Source: Deltaproteobacteria bacterium CG_4_9_14_3_um_filter_63_12
Lineage (GTDB): Bacteria > Myxococcota_A > Bradymonadia > UBA4248 > UM-FILTER-63-12
Direction: 5' to 3'
Assembly (NCBI GenBank): GCA_002789955.1
Contig: PFUG01000245.1
Span: 1,983 to 35,397 of the forward strand
Length of the DNA stretch: 33,415 nt
Below the pieces are notes generated by a model, which was not told the DNA's origin, made no database searches, and saw nothing but the letters and a program-made list of their open reading frames with translations. Shown here piece after piece: positions 23,441 through 31,883 of this stretch. Within the stretch, counting starts at the first letter, position 1. The number at the start of each line of letters is the position of its first letter. Position numbers and translations under genes: made by a program.

Positions 23441-25189
23441 GTGAGTACCCCCAATCCCCCGAGCATTGCTCGCTCTCCCCTGAACCTTACGACGCTCGTG
23501 TCGTACGCGCTGTGCTACGGCCTTGCCACGTTCTTCGTTTCGGCGTGCGGGGACGGCAGCATGGGGGGAGCAAGCACTGCCAACCTCTGCGCGACGGACT
23601 CAGACTGTCCGGCGCCCCTGACCTGCCAGGCCAACCTCTGCGTCGACGCCTCGGTCACCACACTGCCCATCGCGTTGCAGCTCCGCTTCCCGAAGGATCC
23701 CGGAGACCTCAGGAGGCAGGTAACAGGGCTCATCTTCGAGCCGGGTTTGCCATTGCCCGACATCGAGCCGAGACCGCTCGTGACGGTCACGGTGGATGCC
23801 CCGCGGTGGACGACGGCCGTCACAGGTAAAGTGTTCTTCAAAGCTCAGCAGTCGATCCCAGGAACCACCATCGAAGTCTGGACCGACATCACGGAGGATG
23901 GAGGAAGCGTCCAGCTGCTCGCTGGGACTTACGAGGTGACGGTTCGCCCGTCGGAGAACACGAATCTGCCCTACCGCGTCTTCCGCGGCGTCGAGGTCGC
24001 CGCGAGCCCAGGTGGGCAGTCGACACAACTTTCTCTGCCTCTGGTGAAGGGCGAGGAGGGCGAGAAGTTTGTCATCATCACTGGGAAAGTCGCCCTCGAA
24101 TACGTGGGGACCAGCCGAGAGGTCGACGCTCAGCACGTCAAGGTCAGGGCGGAGAGCTCGGATGGTCAACACGTGAGCCCGACCTATACGACTTGCACTG
24201 GCCAGACGGTGTGCGACGGCACCTTCGAGCTGTGGCTGCCCGCCCAACGCCAAGACGAGACCCGAGAATATCGACTGCACATCGGTCCGACGGCAGACAA
24301 TCTCATCCCCGAAATGGCGCTGGAGCCTTTCACCATTGGGCCAGAGACTTTCGCCAATCCAATGGAGACCACCCCTGACACCATAAAGGTCTCCACCAGC
24401 ACCCACGTAGCGAAGCGTGTACCGGAGAATGTGAAGGTCCGCGGTCGCGTCGTCGCCGCGGACACCGGACTGCCGATCCCCAAAGCCTTCGTCAGCGCCA
24501 CCGGAAAGGTCGGCGACGACTTAGAGTTTTCGACGTCGATTCCCGTTCTGGCGCAGGACGACGGTTCGTTTGAGCTGTCGGTGCCCAACCTCGTCAAGAA
24601 GGCCGACGTCGACGGGCTGAGCGCTGAGTTCAGCGTGCGAGTGAATGTCGAGCAGAGCAGCCCATTTGCCTCCGCGCATTTCGACGCGCTCAGTGCTTTC
24701 TCCCAGGACATCGAGCTCGAGTTAGAGCCCAAAGTGACCATGACGGGGCAAGTGTTTGGACGCGCCGTCGGCGAACCAGTGGCGAACACCCTCGTCTCTG
24801 TGGCGAGGACGTCCACCACCGGCGAGACTGTGTTGGGAACACCGCTGAGCGCAACGACAGACGGGAACGGCACGTTCGAGATGCCAATAGAGCCTGGTGC
24901 GTACGAGGTCACCCTGATTCCGCCGTCATCCAGTGGGCTGCCATGGTCCGTCAAGCGGGTCACTGTCGCCCGTAAGAACAACCCTGACGTCAAGGCCACA
25001 TTGGGCAAGAGCTCAGTAGTCTACGGGACAATTCGTGACACCGAGGGTGGTCCGGCCAAGAACGTCGCCGTCGAAATTTTCGCCCACGACAGAGAACTCG
25101 GTCAGGCACAGCTGCTGACCGCCACCACGACGGACGAAATGGGGTATTTCAGAGCGGTGATCCCCAACCCCGACGAGTTCGAGTTCTGA
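23441..25189 (+). CDS. Large lipoprotein with carboxypeptidase-regulatory-like beta domains
   Basis: 582 aa starting GTG. The signal peptide ends in FFVSAC (lipidated Cys ~36). A Cys-rich patch follows (LCATDSDCPAPLTCQANLCVD), a pattern found in surface lipoproteins of this group. At least three Ig-like/carboxypeptidase-regulatory-like units can be seen: RGRVVAADTGLPIPKAFVSA, TGQVFGRAVGEPVANTLVSV and YGTIRDTEGGPAKNVAVEIF. Each continues into DGSFELSVP, NGTFEMPIEPGAYEVTLIP or MGYFRAVIP, the G-x-Y/F repeat of CarboxypepD_reg domains. Function is probably structural or binding. The gene directly follows the sigma54 activator and has a candidate sigma54 promoter, so it may be the activator's target. 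Start is uncertain because no ribosome site is seen. Confidence 0.8.
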   Translation: MSTPNPPSIARSPLNLTTLVSYALCYGLATFFVSACGDGSMGGASTANLCATDSDCPAPLTCQANLCVDASVTTLPIALQLRFPKDPGDLRRQVTGLIFEPGLPLPDIEPRPLVTVTVDAPRWTTAVTGKVFFKAQQSIPGTTIEVWTDITEDGGSVQLLAGTYEVTVRPSENTNLPYRVFRGVEVAASPGGQSTQLSLPLVKGEEGEKFVIITGKVALEYVGTSREVDAQHVKVRAESSDGQHVSPTYTTCTGQTVCDGTFELWLPAQRQDETREYRLHIGPTADNLIPEMALEPFTIGPETFANPMETTPDTIKVSTSTHVAKRVPENVKVRGRVVAADTGLPIPKAFVSATGKVGDDLEFSTSIPVLAQDDGSFELSVPNLVKKADVDGLSAEFSVRVNVEQSSPFASAHFDALSAFSQDIELELEPKVTMTGQVFGRAVGEPVANTLVSVARTSTTGETVLGTPLSATTDGNGTFEMPIEPGAYEVTLIPPSSSGLPWSVKRVTVARKNNPDVKATLGKSSVVYGTIRDTEGGPAKNVAVEIFAHDRELGQAQLLTATTTDEMGYFRAVIPNPDEFEF

Positions 25190-25210
25190 ATCGACCCGTG
25201 CGCGAAACCC

Positions 25211-25741
25211 TTAGGGCTCTTCGGCGGTCGCGTCTGCGGCGGAAGGCTCTTTGACGGCTTCGATGTCGTTGGTCACGGTCTCTTCGTCGGGGACGACCAA
25301 CTCAGAGGCCTTGAGCAGTGACTCCGTCTCCTCCTCCAACACGCCTTCAGCGTCGGTGGTCTCAGCGGCAGTGGGCTCCTGCTCGTCGATTTTCTTGGCC
25401 TTGTTGCCCTTGATCACGTGGCCTGCGAGGCTGCGGGCCTCGAGGGTGAGCCTGATGGCGACTCGGAACTTCTCGCCCTTCAAGGCCGCTCTGGCGGCGC
25501 GTTGGTGTACGATCGCGTTGCGCAAGCGGCCCTTGAGGCTGCCACCCTCTTGAGCGGCCTTCGCAGCGTACTTGATGACCTTGTCCGTGTTCTTGAGCGA
25601 CTGATCGACGCGCTTGACGAGCTTCTTCATCTCCTTCTTCGAGAGCTGTGGCTGGTCCCCGGCGAACAGCGTTCCTGGAGCCACCGAGCCAGAAGCGACC
25701 AGCGAGAGCATCAGCACGCAGGCAAACAACAGAGAGCGCAT
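25211..25741 (-). CDS. Small secreted protein with basic helical and acidic C-terminal halves
   Basis: 176 aa from ATG 25741 (GGAGG 5 nt upstream; the earlier ATG at 25753 covers that site). Signal peptide MRSLLFACVLMLSLVASGSVAPGTLFAG. Residues ~30-120 are Lys/Ala-rich helices (KKEMKKLVKRVDQSLKNTDK, LKGRLRNAIVHQRAARAALKG). The C-terminus is Glu/Thr/Ala-rich and likely disordered. Unknown function. It converges with the large lipoprotein, 21 bp apart. A TTGACA lies at 25800-25805 on its strand but no good -10 follows. Confidence 0.75.
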   Translation of the reverse strand: MRSLLFACVLMLSLVASGSVAPGTLFAGDQPQLSKKEMKKLVKRVDQSLKNTDKVIKYAAKAAQEGGSLKGRLRNAIVHQRAARAALKGEKFRVAIRLTLEARSLAGHVIKGNKAKKIDEQEPTAAETTDAEGVLEEETESLLKASELVVPDEETVTNDIEAVKEPSAADATAEEP

Positions 25742-25839
25742 CGAAACCTCCAAAACAGAATTGAGATGGGCAGTCAGCTTTGCGAGACAGCGGAACTGAT
25801 GTCAAGCACCCGAGTCCATCGGAGGAGAGTGAAGTCTAT

Positions 25840-25861
25840 CGGCCTCGAATGATCGAGGCCG
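25840..25861. repeat. Hairpin CGGCCTCGA-atga-TCGAGGCCG
   Basis: Perfect 9-bp stem in the gap between the hydrolase gene and the small secreted protein gene. No T-run on either side; could be a weak terminator or leader structure. Confidence 0.45.
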
Positions 25862-25888
25862 AGCAAGTGAGATGAAGCGCACGAGGAG

Positions 25889-25939
25889 CGTCTTCTGACG
25901 GGCACCCGAAGACGAAATTCACTGGCTCTGGTCAGAGCC
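25889..25939 (-). terminator. Two hairpins ending the hydrolase/PFK operon
   Basis: GGCTCTG-gt-CAGAGCC (25924-25939) spans the stop codon, and CGTCTTC/GAAGACG (25889-25914) with an inner GGG/CCC follows. Only short T-runs accompany them, so terminator strength is unclear. Confidence 0.35.
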
Positions 25940-28118
25940 CCTCACATGCGGTGTCCATGGGAGCGGGCTCTGGCACGATCGCAACCCCGGTCTTGTGGAA
26001 AGTCTCGAAGAAGCAACTGTACTGGTGTTTCACCTCTTCGAGCTGCGCGAAGAGGTCGTGCGGATCCGAAAAGCCGTCGCTGTCGCCCACGAACTGCACG
26101 AGAACACCCGTGTAGGCCGTGCCGTCGACGGACACCGCGTCGAGGCTGACGGGGTAGTCTTTGACGCCATCGAGTCCACCGAGCGCGAGGGCCTCCTGGA
26201 CTCCGTTCCAGATCACCGCTCCGGCCTGTGGATGGTGATAGGCCAAAGACGCTGCGTCGTAGATCACCGAGGGAAAGTAGGAGTCGCGCGGACCGACGGG
26301 CTCGTAGACAGACCGCACGGGGTGTCCCTCGAGTGGGTTCTGTCCGAGTCGCGGCATGTAGTTGAAGGGCTCGCAGGGGTCGAAGGACGACTGCACCATG
26401 TGGAGCAGAGGATGCATGAAGGTCAGGTCTGTGGTGGTCGACATGAGCATCGGCAGGATGTCACCAGCAGGAAGCAGCGTGGTCTCGAGGACGAAGTATG
26501 TCCAGAAACCTCCGGCGCCGGTGGGGACGACGGCTTTGATGAGGGGTTCGGTGGCGCCGACCATGTTCGTATAGGCCCCACCCATGGACTGGCCCATCGC
26601 GAGCGCCTCGTCGGCCTGGAAGAAGAAGTCGGTCTCGCCCGTGGGCAACGTCGCTTCGCTGCACGCGGCCAAGGTGGCCGGCGGAATTCGGAGGCGGAGC
26701 AAGGCTTCTAGGTATAGGCGCTGCTCGAAGGTCCCTTGCCTGAACGTGTCCCGCATGGCCTTCAGGTTGTTGAAGTTCAGGTAAGCCAGGGAATCCGCGC
26801 CCGGGACGCGTTCTGGGTTCACTGGATGCGCACTGCCCGCCATGGCGAAACCGTGCTGCGCGACGACGAACGCGGGGCCCTCGCCGATGGTTGTCGGGCC
26901 ATGAGAGACGAAGTACGGGCCGCGATCGACCAGCTGGTTGCTGAGTCCACCGGAGCCATGGAAGTAGAGCACCAACGGGTATCCATCGGCCGGCATGGGC
27001 GCTCGGGGGATGGTCACGACCACTGGGATGGTCTCGTCGCGCTGCCACATGGGCAGGCCGTCGGCGTCGAGCTCGAAGTTCCCTTCGGTGTCGAAGGGCG
27101 CGCTGCCCTTCTGGAACTGTGGCACGGTCATCTCGCCGTGCAGCTCGCAGTAGAAGGGGTGGTCCAGGCCGTCGACAGGGTCGATGGCGAGGTTCTCGAT
27201 GGTCGCATCGTACTGCTCCAAAATTGTGTCCCCCATGGCCGCGGTGACGGCCACGGTATTGGCCGTGGTGAAGACCGTAGCTCCCGCCAGCTCGGACGGG
27301 TCGATGGAGAGGGTCTGCAGCGTCTCCCAGAGCGGCTGGTAGAGGGCGACGGCCTCTGCACCACGCGGCGAGCTTGGGGTCTGTCCTGCCGCCAACGCCG
27401 CGAAAGTTGCGTTGACCGCCAGAGGCTGACCTTCGGCGTCGCCCAACGCGGTGCGCACGACAAAGGCATAGGTGCGGCCCGGTCTGAGCACAAAGCCTGG
27501 ACGAGGGGCAAACGCCAGGACATTGGTGGCTGTGTAGTAGTCCTTGGTCAGGTTGTGCGCGACGACCGGGAAGAGACGACCCCGCTCCGAGGAGCTCGTG
27601 TCGACGTCGACGAGCAGCAGCGGCGACTCCACCGACGCGGCAATGACCACGCTCTCGTCCTGCTGAGCCACGGGACCCGTAAAACGGAACCAGGCGACCG
27701 GCAGCGCTGGGTACCCGTCGAGGTCACCAGCGCTGGTGGCGAGGCCCATGAGCTGTGTGATTTTCCTGGGATTGTCGATGCCAACGAAGTCAGGGCCGCC
27801 CTGGGCGCTGGTGTTGAGGTCCGACGGGAAGGGAAAATCGAAGAACGTCGAGGCCGAATCCCTTGGGCTGTCGAGTTCGAAAACCAGCTCGGTGGGAGCG
27901 CTCTCCGTGTCGGTTTCCTGGACGTCAAGGAGGTCGCTCAGGTCGCCGAGGTCCTCGTCGATCTCCTGGGTGAGGTCCGGCTGAGCGGCAGGGTTGACCT
28001 TGGGATCGTCGTCACAGGCTAACAAGGCCACGGGGGAGGCCGCGAACAAGACCAGCAGCGCCAAACTCACCCACTTCGGCACCCCAACAGAGTTCTTACA
28101 CTCGGCATCACACCACAT
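25932..28118 (-). CDS. Lipoprotein alpha/beta hydrolase
   Basis: 728 aa. Signal region VSLALLVLFAASPVALLAC (lipidated Cys ~35), then an Asp/Glu-rich linker. Residues ~75-330 form an unassigned N-terminal domain (LVFELDSPRDSASTFFDFPF). The hydrolase part has YPLVLYFHGSGG (oxyanion-loop HG) and the nucleophile elbow LAMGQSMGGAY with Ser511; later GDSDGFSDPHDLF probably gives an Asp, and the catalytic His is not certain. Family members of this type act as esterases/lipases or peptidases; the substrate is unknown. The start is well supported by AAGGAGG 8 nt upstream inside the end of the PFK gene, and the 3-bp gap shows an operon. Confidence 0.82.
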   Translation of the reverse strand: MWCDAECKNSVGVPKWVSLALLVLFAASPVALLACDDDPKVNPAAQPDLTQEIDEDLGDLSDLLDVQETDTESAPTELVFELDSPRDSASTFFDFPFPSDLNTSAQGGPDFVGIDNPRKITQLMGLATSAGDLDGYPALPVAWFRFTGPVAQQDESVVIAASVESPLLLVDVDTSSSERGRLFPVVAHNLTKDYYTATNVLAFAPRPGFVLRPGRTYAFVVRTALGDAEGQPLAVNATFAALAAGQTPSSPRGAEAVALYQPLWETLQTLSIDPSELAGATVFTTANTVAVTAAMGDTILEQYDATIENLAIDPVDGLDHPFYCELHGEMTVPQFQKGSAPFDTEGNFELDADGLPMWQRDETIPVVVTIPRAPMPADGYPLVLYFHGSGGLSNQLVDRGPYFVSHGPTTIGEGPAFVVAQHGFAMAGSAHPVNPERVPGADSLAYLNFNNLKAMRDTFRQGTFEQRLYLEALLRLRIPPATLAACSEATLPTGETDFFFQADEALAMGQSMGGAYTNMVGATEPLIKAVVPTGAGGFWTYFVLETTLLPAGDILPMLMSTTTDLTFMHPLLHMVQSSFDPCEPFNYMPRLGQNPLEGHPVRSVYEPVGPRDSYFPSVIYDAASLAYHHPQAGAVIWNGVQEALALGGLDGVKDYPVSLDAVSVDGTAYTGVLVQFVGDSDGFSDPHDLFAQLEEVKHQYSCFFETFHKTGVAIVPEPAPMDTACEGL

Positions 28119-28121
28119 GCC

Positions 28122-29471
28122 TTAACCCTCCTTGGCTTTCTTCTTGGGTGGGATGACCGGGATGACTGGAGTTGTGTTGGGAATGATCTCTTCGACCCGC
28201 TGCAGGACCAAGGGAGGCGGCTCGTCTTTGATCAGAGGGCCGAACTGCTCGATGAAATCCTCGAGGTGGATCCCGGCAGTCGCCGCGAACTTCGCGAGCT
28301 CATGAGGATCCTCGAAGTCGTCGCGCCGCAAGCGGATCATGTAGCGCCGAGCGATGGCGTAGCGCGTCGAGTGAATCTCGACCATGCGGATCTTGGCGCG
28401 GCCGGTCTCCGGGTCGAGCATGTCCACGAACGGGATGGGAACGAACTGCCCAGCCTGCATCGAGACCATGACCGCGTTGCCGCCAGCCAAGAGGTGCTTG
28501 GCCGCGCAATAACCCAGGTCTCGCGTGTACTCCATGTCGAAGGGGATGGGGTCGGCGCAGCGCAGCTCGTAGCCGATATTCTTGGCGACGATGGTCGACT
28601 TGAGCTTGAACTCGGCGAGTCGAGCCTGCACCGCCTTCTTGAGGATCTCGCCGATGTTCACCTCGGCGATCCGCAAGTTGCCGTGGGCGTCACGCTCGGC
28701 GTCTGCAAGCTCGGCGAGGTCGTTGGGATCGATGTCCAAGACGACGCCCTCGGCGATGACCGCGACGCCGTCTCGACGTCCGTAGCTGAGGCGCTTGATA
28801 ATGGCGCCCGCAAGGGTGTCGACGATGGTCTTGAGGCGTATGGGGTGCGTCTTGAACTCTTCGGGAATCAGGGTCAGCGTTGCCCCTGGCGCCTTGCCGA
28901 TGCCCAATGCGAGGTGGCCTGCTTTGCGGCCCATGGCGATGATGAAGTACCAGCGTGAGGTCGTGCGGGCGTCGACCATGAGGTTCTTCACGATCTCGAC
29001 GCCGACGTGGCGCGCGGTCTCGAACCCGAACGTGACGACGTGACCTGGCAGATCGAGGTCGTTGTCCACGGTCTTTGGAACGTGGACGATGCGGATCCGG
29101 CCGGCGCCCTTATCGGCCAGTTTCATGGCTGAGAAGGCAGTGTCGTCGCCGCCGATGGTGACGAGCATCGAAACGTTGAGCCGCAACAACGAGATGATGG
29201 TGTTCTCGAGGGTCTCCTCCAACAGCGTCGGGTTGGCTCGCGAGATGCCGATGTAGCTCCCGCCGCGGAAGTGGATTCGGCTCACGTCTTGGATGGTCAA
29301 CTCTCGAACGTGTTCGATGTTGCCTTTCATGATCCACTCGAACCCGTCCTCGATGCCGAGAACCTCCACGCCTTCGAGCGCCGCACGGATTGTCGCGGCG
29401 CCGATGACACTGTTGATCCCGGGGGCGGGTCCGCCGCCGACGAGAATGGCGAGTCGCTTCAGGGTGCTCAT
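28122..29471 (-). CDS. pfp: 6-phosphofructokinase, probably pyrophosphate-dependent
   Basis: 449 aa. LVGGGPAPGINSVI begins the PFK fold. GGDD (107-110) replaces the GGDGS of ATP-PFK, and VPKTVDNDLDLPG has Lys where ATP enzymes have Gly (PGTIDND). Together these Asp and Lys residues mark PPi-dependent enzymes. MGRKAGHLALG follows. It makes fructose 1,6-bisphosphate from fructose 6-phosphate with PPi, probably reversibly. GAGG lies ~7 nt before the ATG. First gene of a two-gene unit with the hydrolase lipoprotein. Family identity certain, phosphate donor well supported by motif. Confidence 0.9.
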   Translation of the reverse strand: MSTLKRLAILVGGGPAPGINSVIGAATIRAALEGVEVLGIEDGFEWIMKGNIEHVRELTIQDVSRIHFRGGSYIGISRANPTLLEETLENTIISLLRLNVSMLVTIGGDDTAFSAMKLADKGAGRIRIVHVPKTVDNDLDLPGHVVTFGFETARHVGVEIVKNLMVDARTTSRWYFIIAMGRKAGHLALGIGKAPGATLTLIPEEFKTHPIRLKTIVDTLAGAIIKRLSYGRRDGVAVIAEGVVLDIDPNDLAELADAERDAHGNLRIAEVNIGEILKKAVQARLAEFKLKSTIVAKNIGYELRCADPIPFDMEYTRDLGYCAAKHLLAGGNAVMVSMQAGQFVPIPFVDMLDPETGRAKIRMVEIHSTRYAIARRYMIRLRRDDFEDPHELAKFAATAGIHLEDFIEQFGPLIKDEPPPLVLQRVEEIIPNTTPVIPVIPPKKKAKEG

Positions 29472-29692
29472 AGTCTACCTCTCTAGCGTGTTTCGGGTCG
29501 TCTGCTCTCGGGCAGGCGCTCCGCGGCAGGTCGCCGAAGTCCGCGGACACCGTCGCCAGGTCTCGCGCCACGGCCAACCACGGGACATTTGGGTTTATCG
29601 CCTGTCGCTTGGCTACCAGGAGAAACGAGCCGCATCGTTCCCCTGCGCTTTGTTGGCGTCAAGCGACGAGCCGCAGGCCCCGCAGGCCCGCC

Positions 29693-31573
29693 CTACTCGA
29701 AATCCTCGCAGAGCTCCTCGAGATGATGCAGCGCCTCCATGTGCTCGAATCCCGCCCGAGCCTCCTCGAAGAGCGCAGCGAACTGGGCCGCGTCTCGCCG
29801 ATCCCGAGCGACACGGGCGCCGACGTGTGCCGCGAGCGCGCCACAGATGGTGTAATGCAAGCTCGCCGCCAGCGAGTGCGCCCGCGCCAGTGTGCTCTGG
29901 GCGAGGGTCAGGTCGCCTTGCCGCCGAGCCAGCTCGGCGAGCCAGACCTGGCCCAGCGCCAAGCGGGGCTGAAAGCCGTGCGCCTCGGCGATCCGTGTCG
30001 AGCGCAGGAGATCCTCCTCCACAGCCGACAGCTCCCCGAAGGTCTGGGCGTCCCAGCGCTCCTTGCGCAGCCGCACCTCGGCTCGGCTAAGGGAGAGGCT
30101 CGACAGCGCGATGGGGCTCTGGACCGCCTCCAGCAGAACCTCGGCCTCGTCGTAGCGCAGGATGGCGTCGTCGTAGCGTTTCTCGACGCGCGCCAGATCG
30201 GCAAAGGCGAGCTTCACGTCGATCTGGGACTCGGTATTTCCCCAGGTCTTCGAAGCCTCCTCGATCTCCGTGAGCTCAGCCGCGATGCCCTGGGTGCGCC
30301 GCATCTCCATCCGCATGATGGCGCGGCTGATGAGGGCGGCGTGAACCAGGCGCTCCTTTCCGACCTCACGAAAGCCGTCGATGGCCAGACCGAAAGTCTC
30401 CTCGGCCTCGGCCACTCGTCCGCGCAGCTGCGCGAGCTGGCCGCGCAGCGCGTGCATCGAGGGACGCAACGAGCGCAGTCCCGCGGCGTCGATGTCCACG
30501 GCGGCGGCCTGCAGCACGGCCTCGGCCGAGTCCCAATGCCCGCACACCACGTCCAGACCGGCCCGATTGAGGCGGCTCGCCGTCAAACCGTGCGGATCGC
30601 CCAGCCGTGCGTAGATGGCCTCGGCCTCCTCGAGCTGTCCTGTGGCGAGCTCGTAGAGACCGCGCTGGCCTTGTTGGGTGCCAAGGGCCAAGAGCGCCGA
30701 GGCCAAGGACTCGTTGTTCAACCCGCGCTCGTGAGCTAGGCGCACCGCCTCCTCGAGGGCTTTCAGGCCCTCGTCCACGCTGCCCTTGGCGATCAAGGCG
30801 TTGCCTAGGTCGAGGTGGGCGGCCGACGCGCCGCGCACGTCTTCAGCCTGGACGTGCAAATTCAGCGCCGTGCGAAAGTGGCCGATGGCGACGTCGACGT
30901 GCCCCATGGACAGCCGCAGCTGGCCCAACGCCCGCCTCGAGTACGCCTCTCCAGCCAGGTCGCCGGACTGGCGGCAGAGTACCAGAGAGCGCTCGAACGC
31001 GTCTGTCGCGAGCTCATGCTCGCCGGTCTTGCGGCTCAAATCGCCGAAGGCGCGCAGGGAGGCGGCCGCGCCGGCCTCGTTGCCCGCCGAGACAAAGACC
31101 GCTGCGGCCTCTTCGAGGAATCCCCTGGCTTTGTCGAACTCGCCGCGGCCCTGGTAGAGCAGGCCCAAGTTGCCCAGCTGCGCCCCGGCCGCGTTGGCGT
31201 CCTCCAGCGCTCGGTAGCGGTCCAGCGCGGTGAGCAGCAGCGCTTCGGCACGCGGGTCGCCGCGATCGAGGTAGAGCGTCGCCAGGGTGCTCTCACACAT
31301 GGCGATGCGCCCGATGTCGTTCAGGTTCCGCGACAGCTCCAGGGCTCGCTCGAGGGTCTCCATGGCCTGCGCCACAGCCCCGGCGGCCTGCTCGGTCATC
31401 CCCTTCTTCAGCAGCACGAGCACCGCGCGCTCGCCCAGCCCTGCCGCCGTGTAGCGGTCGAAGGCCAGGTCAAAGGCTTGCATCGCTTCATCGAGCCGTC
31501 CCTCGCGCAGCGCGGTCAGGCCCTGGCGAAAGGCGCGGTCGCCCGCGGCAATTTTCTCGTTCGTCTTTTCCAT
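29693..31573 (-). CDS. Tetratricopeptide repeat protein
   Basis: 626 aa with no signal peptide. From residue ~10 nearly to the end it has helical pairs of TPR type: GDRAFRQGLTALREGRLDEA, AVAQAMETLERALELSRNL, AGAQLGNLGLLYQGRGEFDKA, AEAEETFGLAIDGFREVGKE. About 12 or more repeats are likely. It is a protein-interaction scaffold of unknown partner. No other domain recognised. No Shine-Dalgarno at ATG 31573. It is divergent from the nicotinamidase gene across 310 bp full of inverted repeats. Confidence 0.85.
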   Translation of the reverse strand: MEKTNEKIAAGDRAFRQGLTALREGRLDEAMQAFDLAFDRYTAAGLGERAVLVLLKKGMTEQAAGAVAQAMETLERALELSRNLNDIGRIAMCESTLATLYLDRGDPRAEALLLTALDRYRALEDANAAGAQLGNLGLLYQGRGEFDKARGFLEEAAAVFVSAGNEAGAAASLRAFGDLSRKTGEHELATDAFERSLVLCRQSGDLAGEAYSRRALGQLRLSMGHVDVAIGHFRTALNLHVQAEDVRGASAAHLDLGNALIAKGSVDEGLKALEEAVRLAHERGLNNESLASALLALGTQQGQRGLYELATGQLEEAEAIYARLGDPHGLTASRLNRAGLDVVCGHWDSAEAVLQAAAVDIDAAGLRSLRPSMHALRGQLAQLRGRVAEAEETFGLAIDGFREVGKERLVHAALISRAIMRMEMRRTQGIAAELTEIEEASKTWGNTESQIDVKLAFADLARVEKRYDDAILRYDEAEVLLEAVQSPIALSSLSLSRAEVRLRKERWDAQTFGELSAVEEDLLRSTRIAEAHGFQPRLALGQVWLAELARRQGDLTLAQSTLARAHSLAASLHYTICGALAAHVGARVARDRRDAAQFAALFEEARAGFEHMEALHHLEELCEDFE

Positions 31574-31883
31574 GTGGAGTTCGGCCCTTGGCTTCGAGCG
31601 GATTTTCGCGCGCTACTCGGCACCGAGCAGTCTCGAAGCTAGACTGCTGACGTGCCTACGCGCGATCAAAGATTCTTCGTCGGCGAAGCTCCGCGCGGCG
31701 GCCGCGTCACCTCCGCCTCCTCGATGCGTGCAAATCGGCTGTCCTTGCATACACATTCGTGTCACGACGAACAAGGCGAGACCACCCTTTCAGGAGGTTT
31801 GACAGCACACGCAAAGGCACAGCAATCCTGCGTTCTGCCCGTTGTCGTACGAGTCATGAATATCACCCACCGGAGCGCGCCCC
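31574..31883. other. Divergent intergenic region with nested inverted repeats
   Basis: GCTTCGAG (31591-31598) pairs with CTCGAAGC (31632-31639). Inside lies CTCGG-ca-CCGAG (31616-31627), and AGCAGTCT-N7-AGACTGCT (31626-31648) overlaps the right arm. The 30-mer at 31601-31630 matches 3239-3268 at 24 of 30 positions. A TTGACA (31799-31804) toward the nicotinamidase lacks a good -10. No gene seen. Confidence 0.6.

Noticed and set aside
26736-28022. 428-aa plus-strand ORF opposite the hydrolase
   Set aside because: It lies antisense to a lipoprotein hydrolase with a clear nucleophile elbow and ribosome site; no domain recognised.
29609-30739. 376-aa plus-strand ORF opposite the TPR gene
   Set aside because: Antisense shadow of the repeat protein; no motif.
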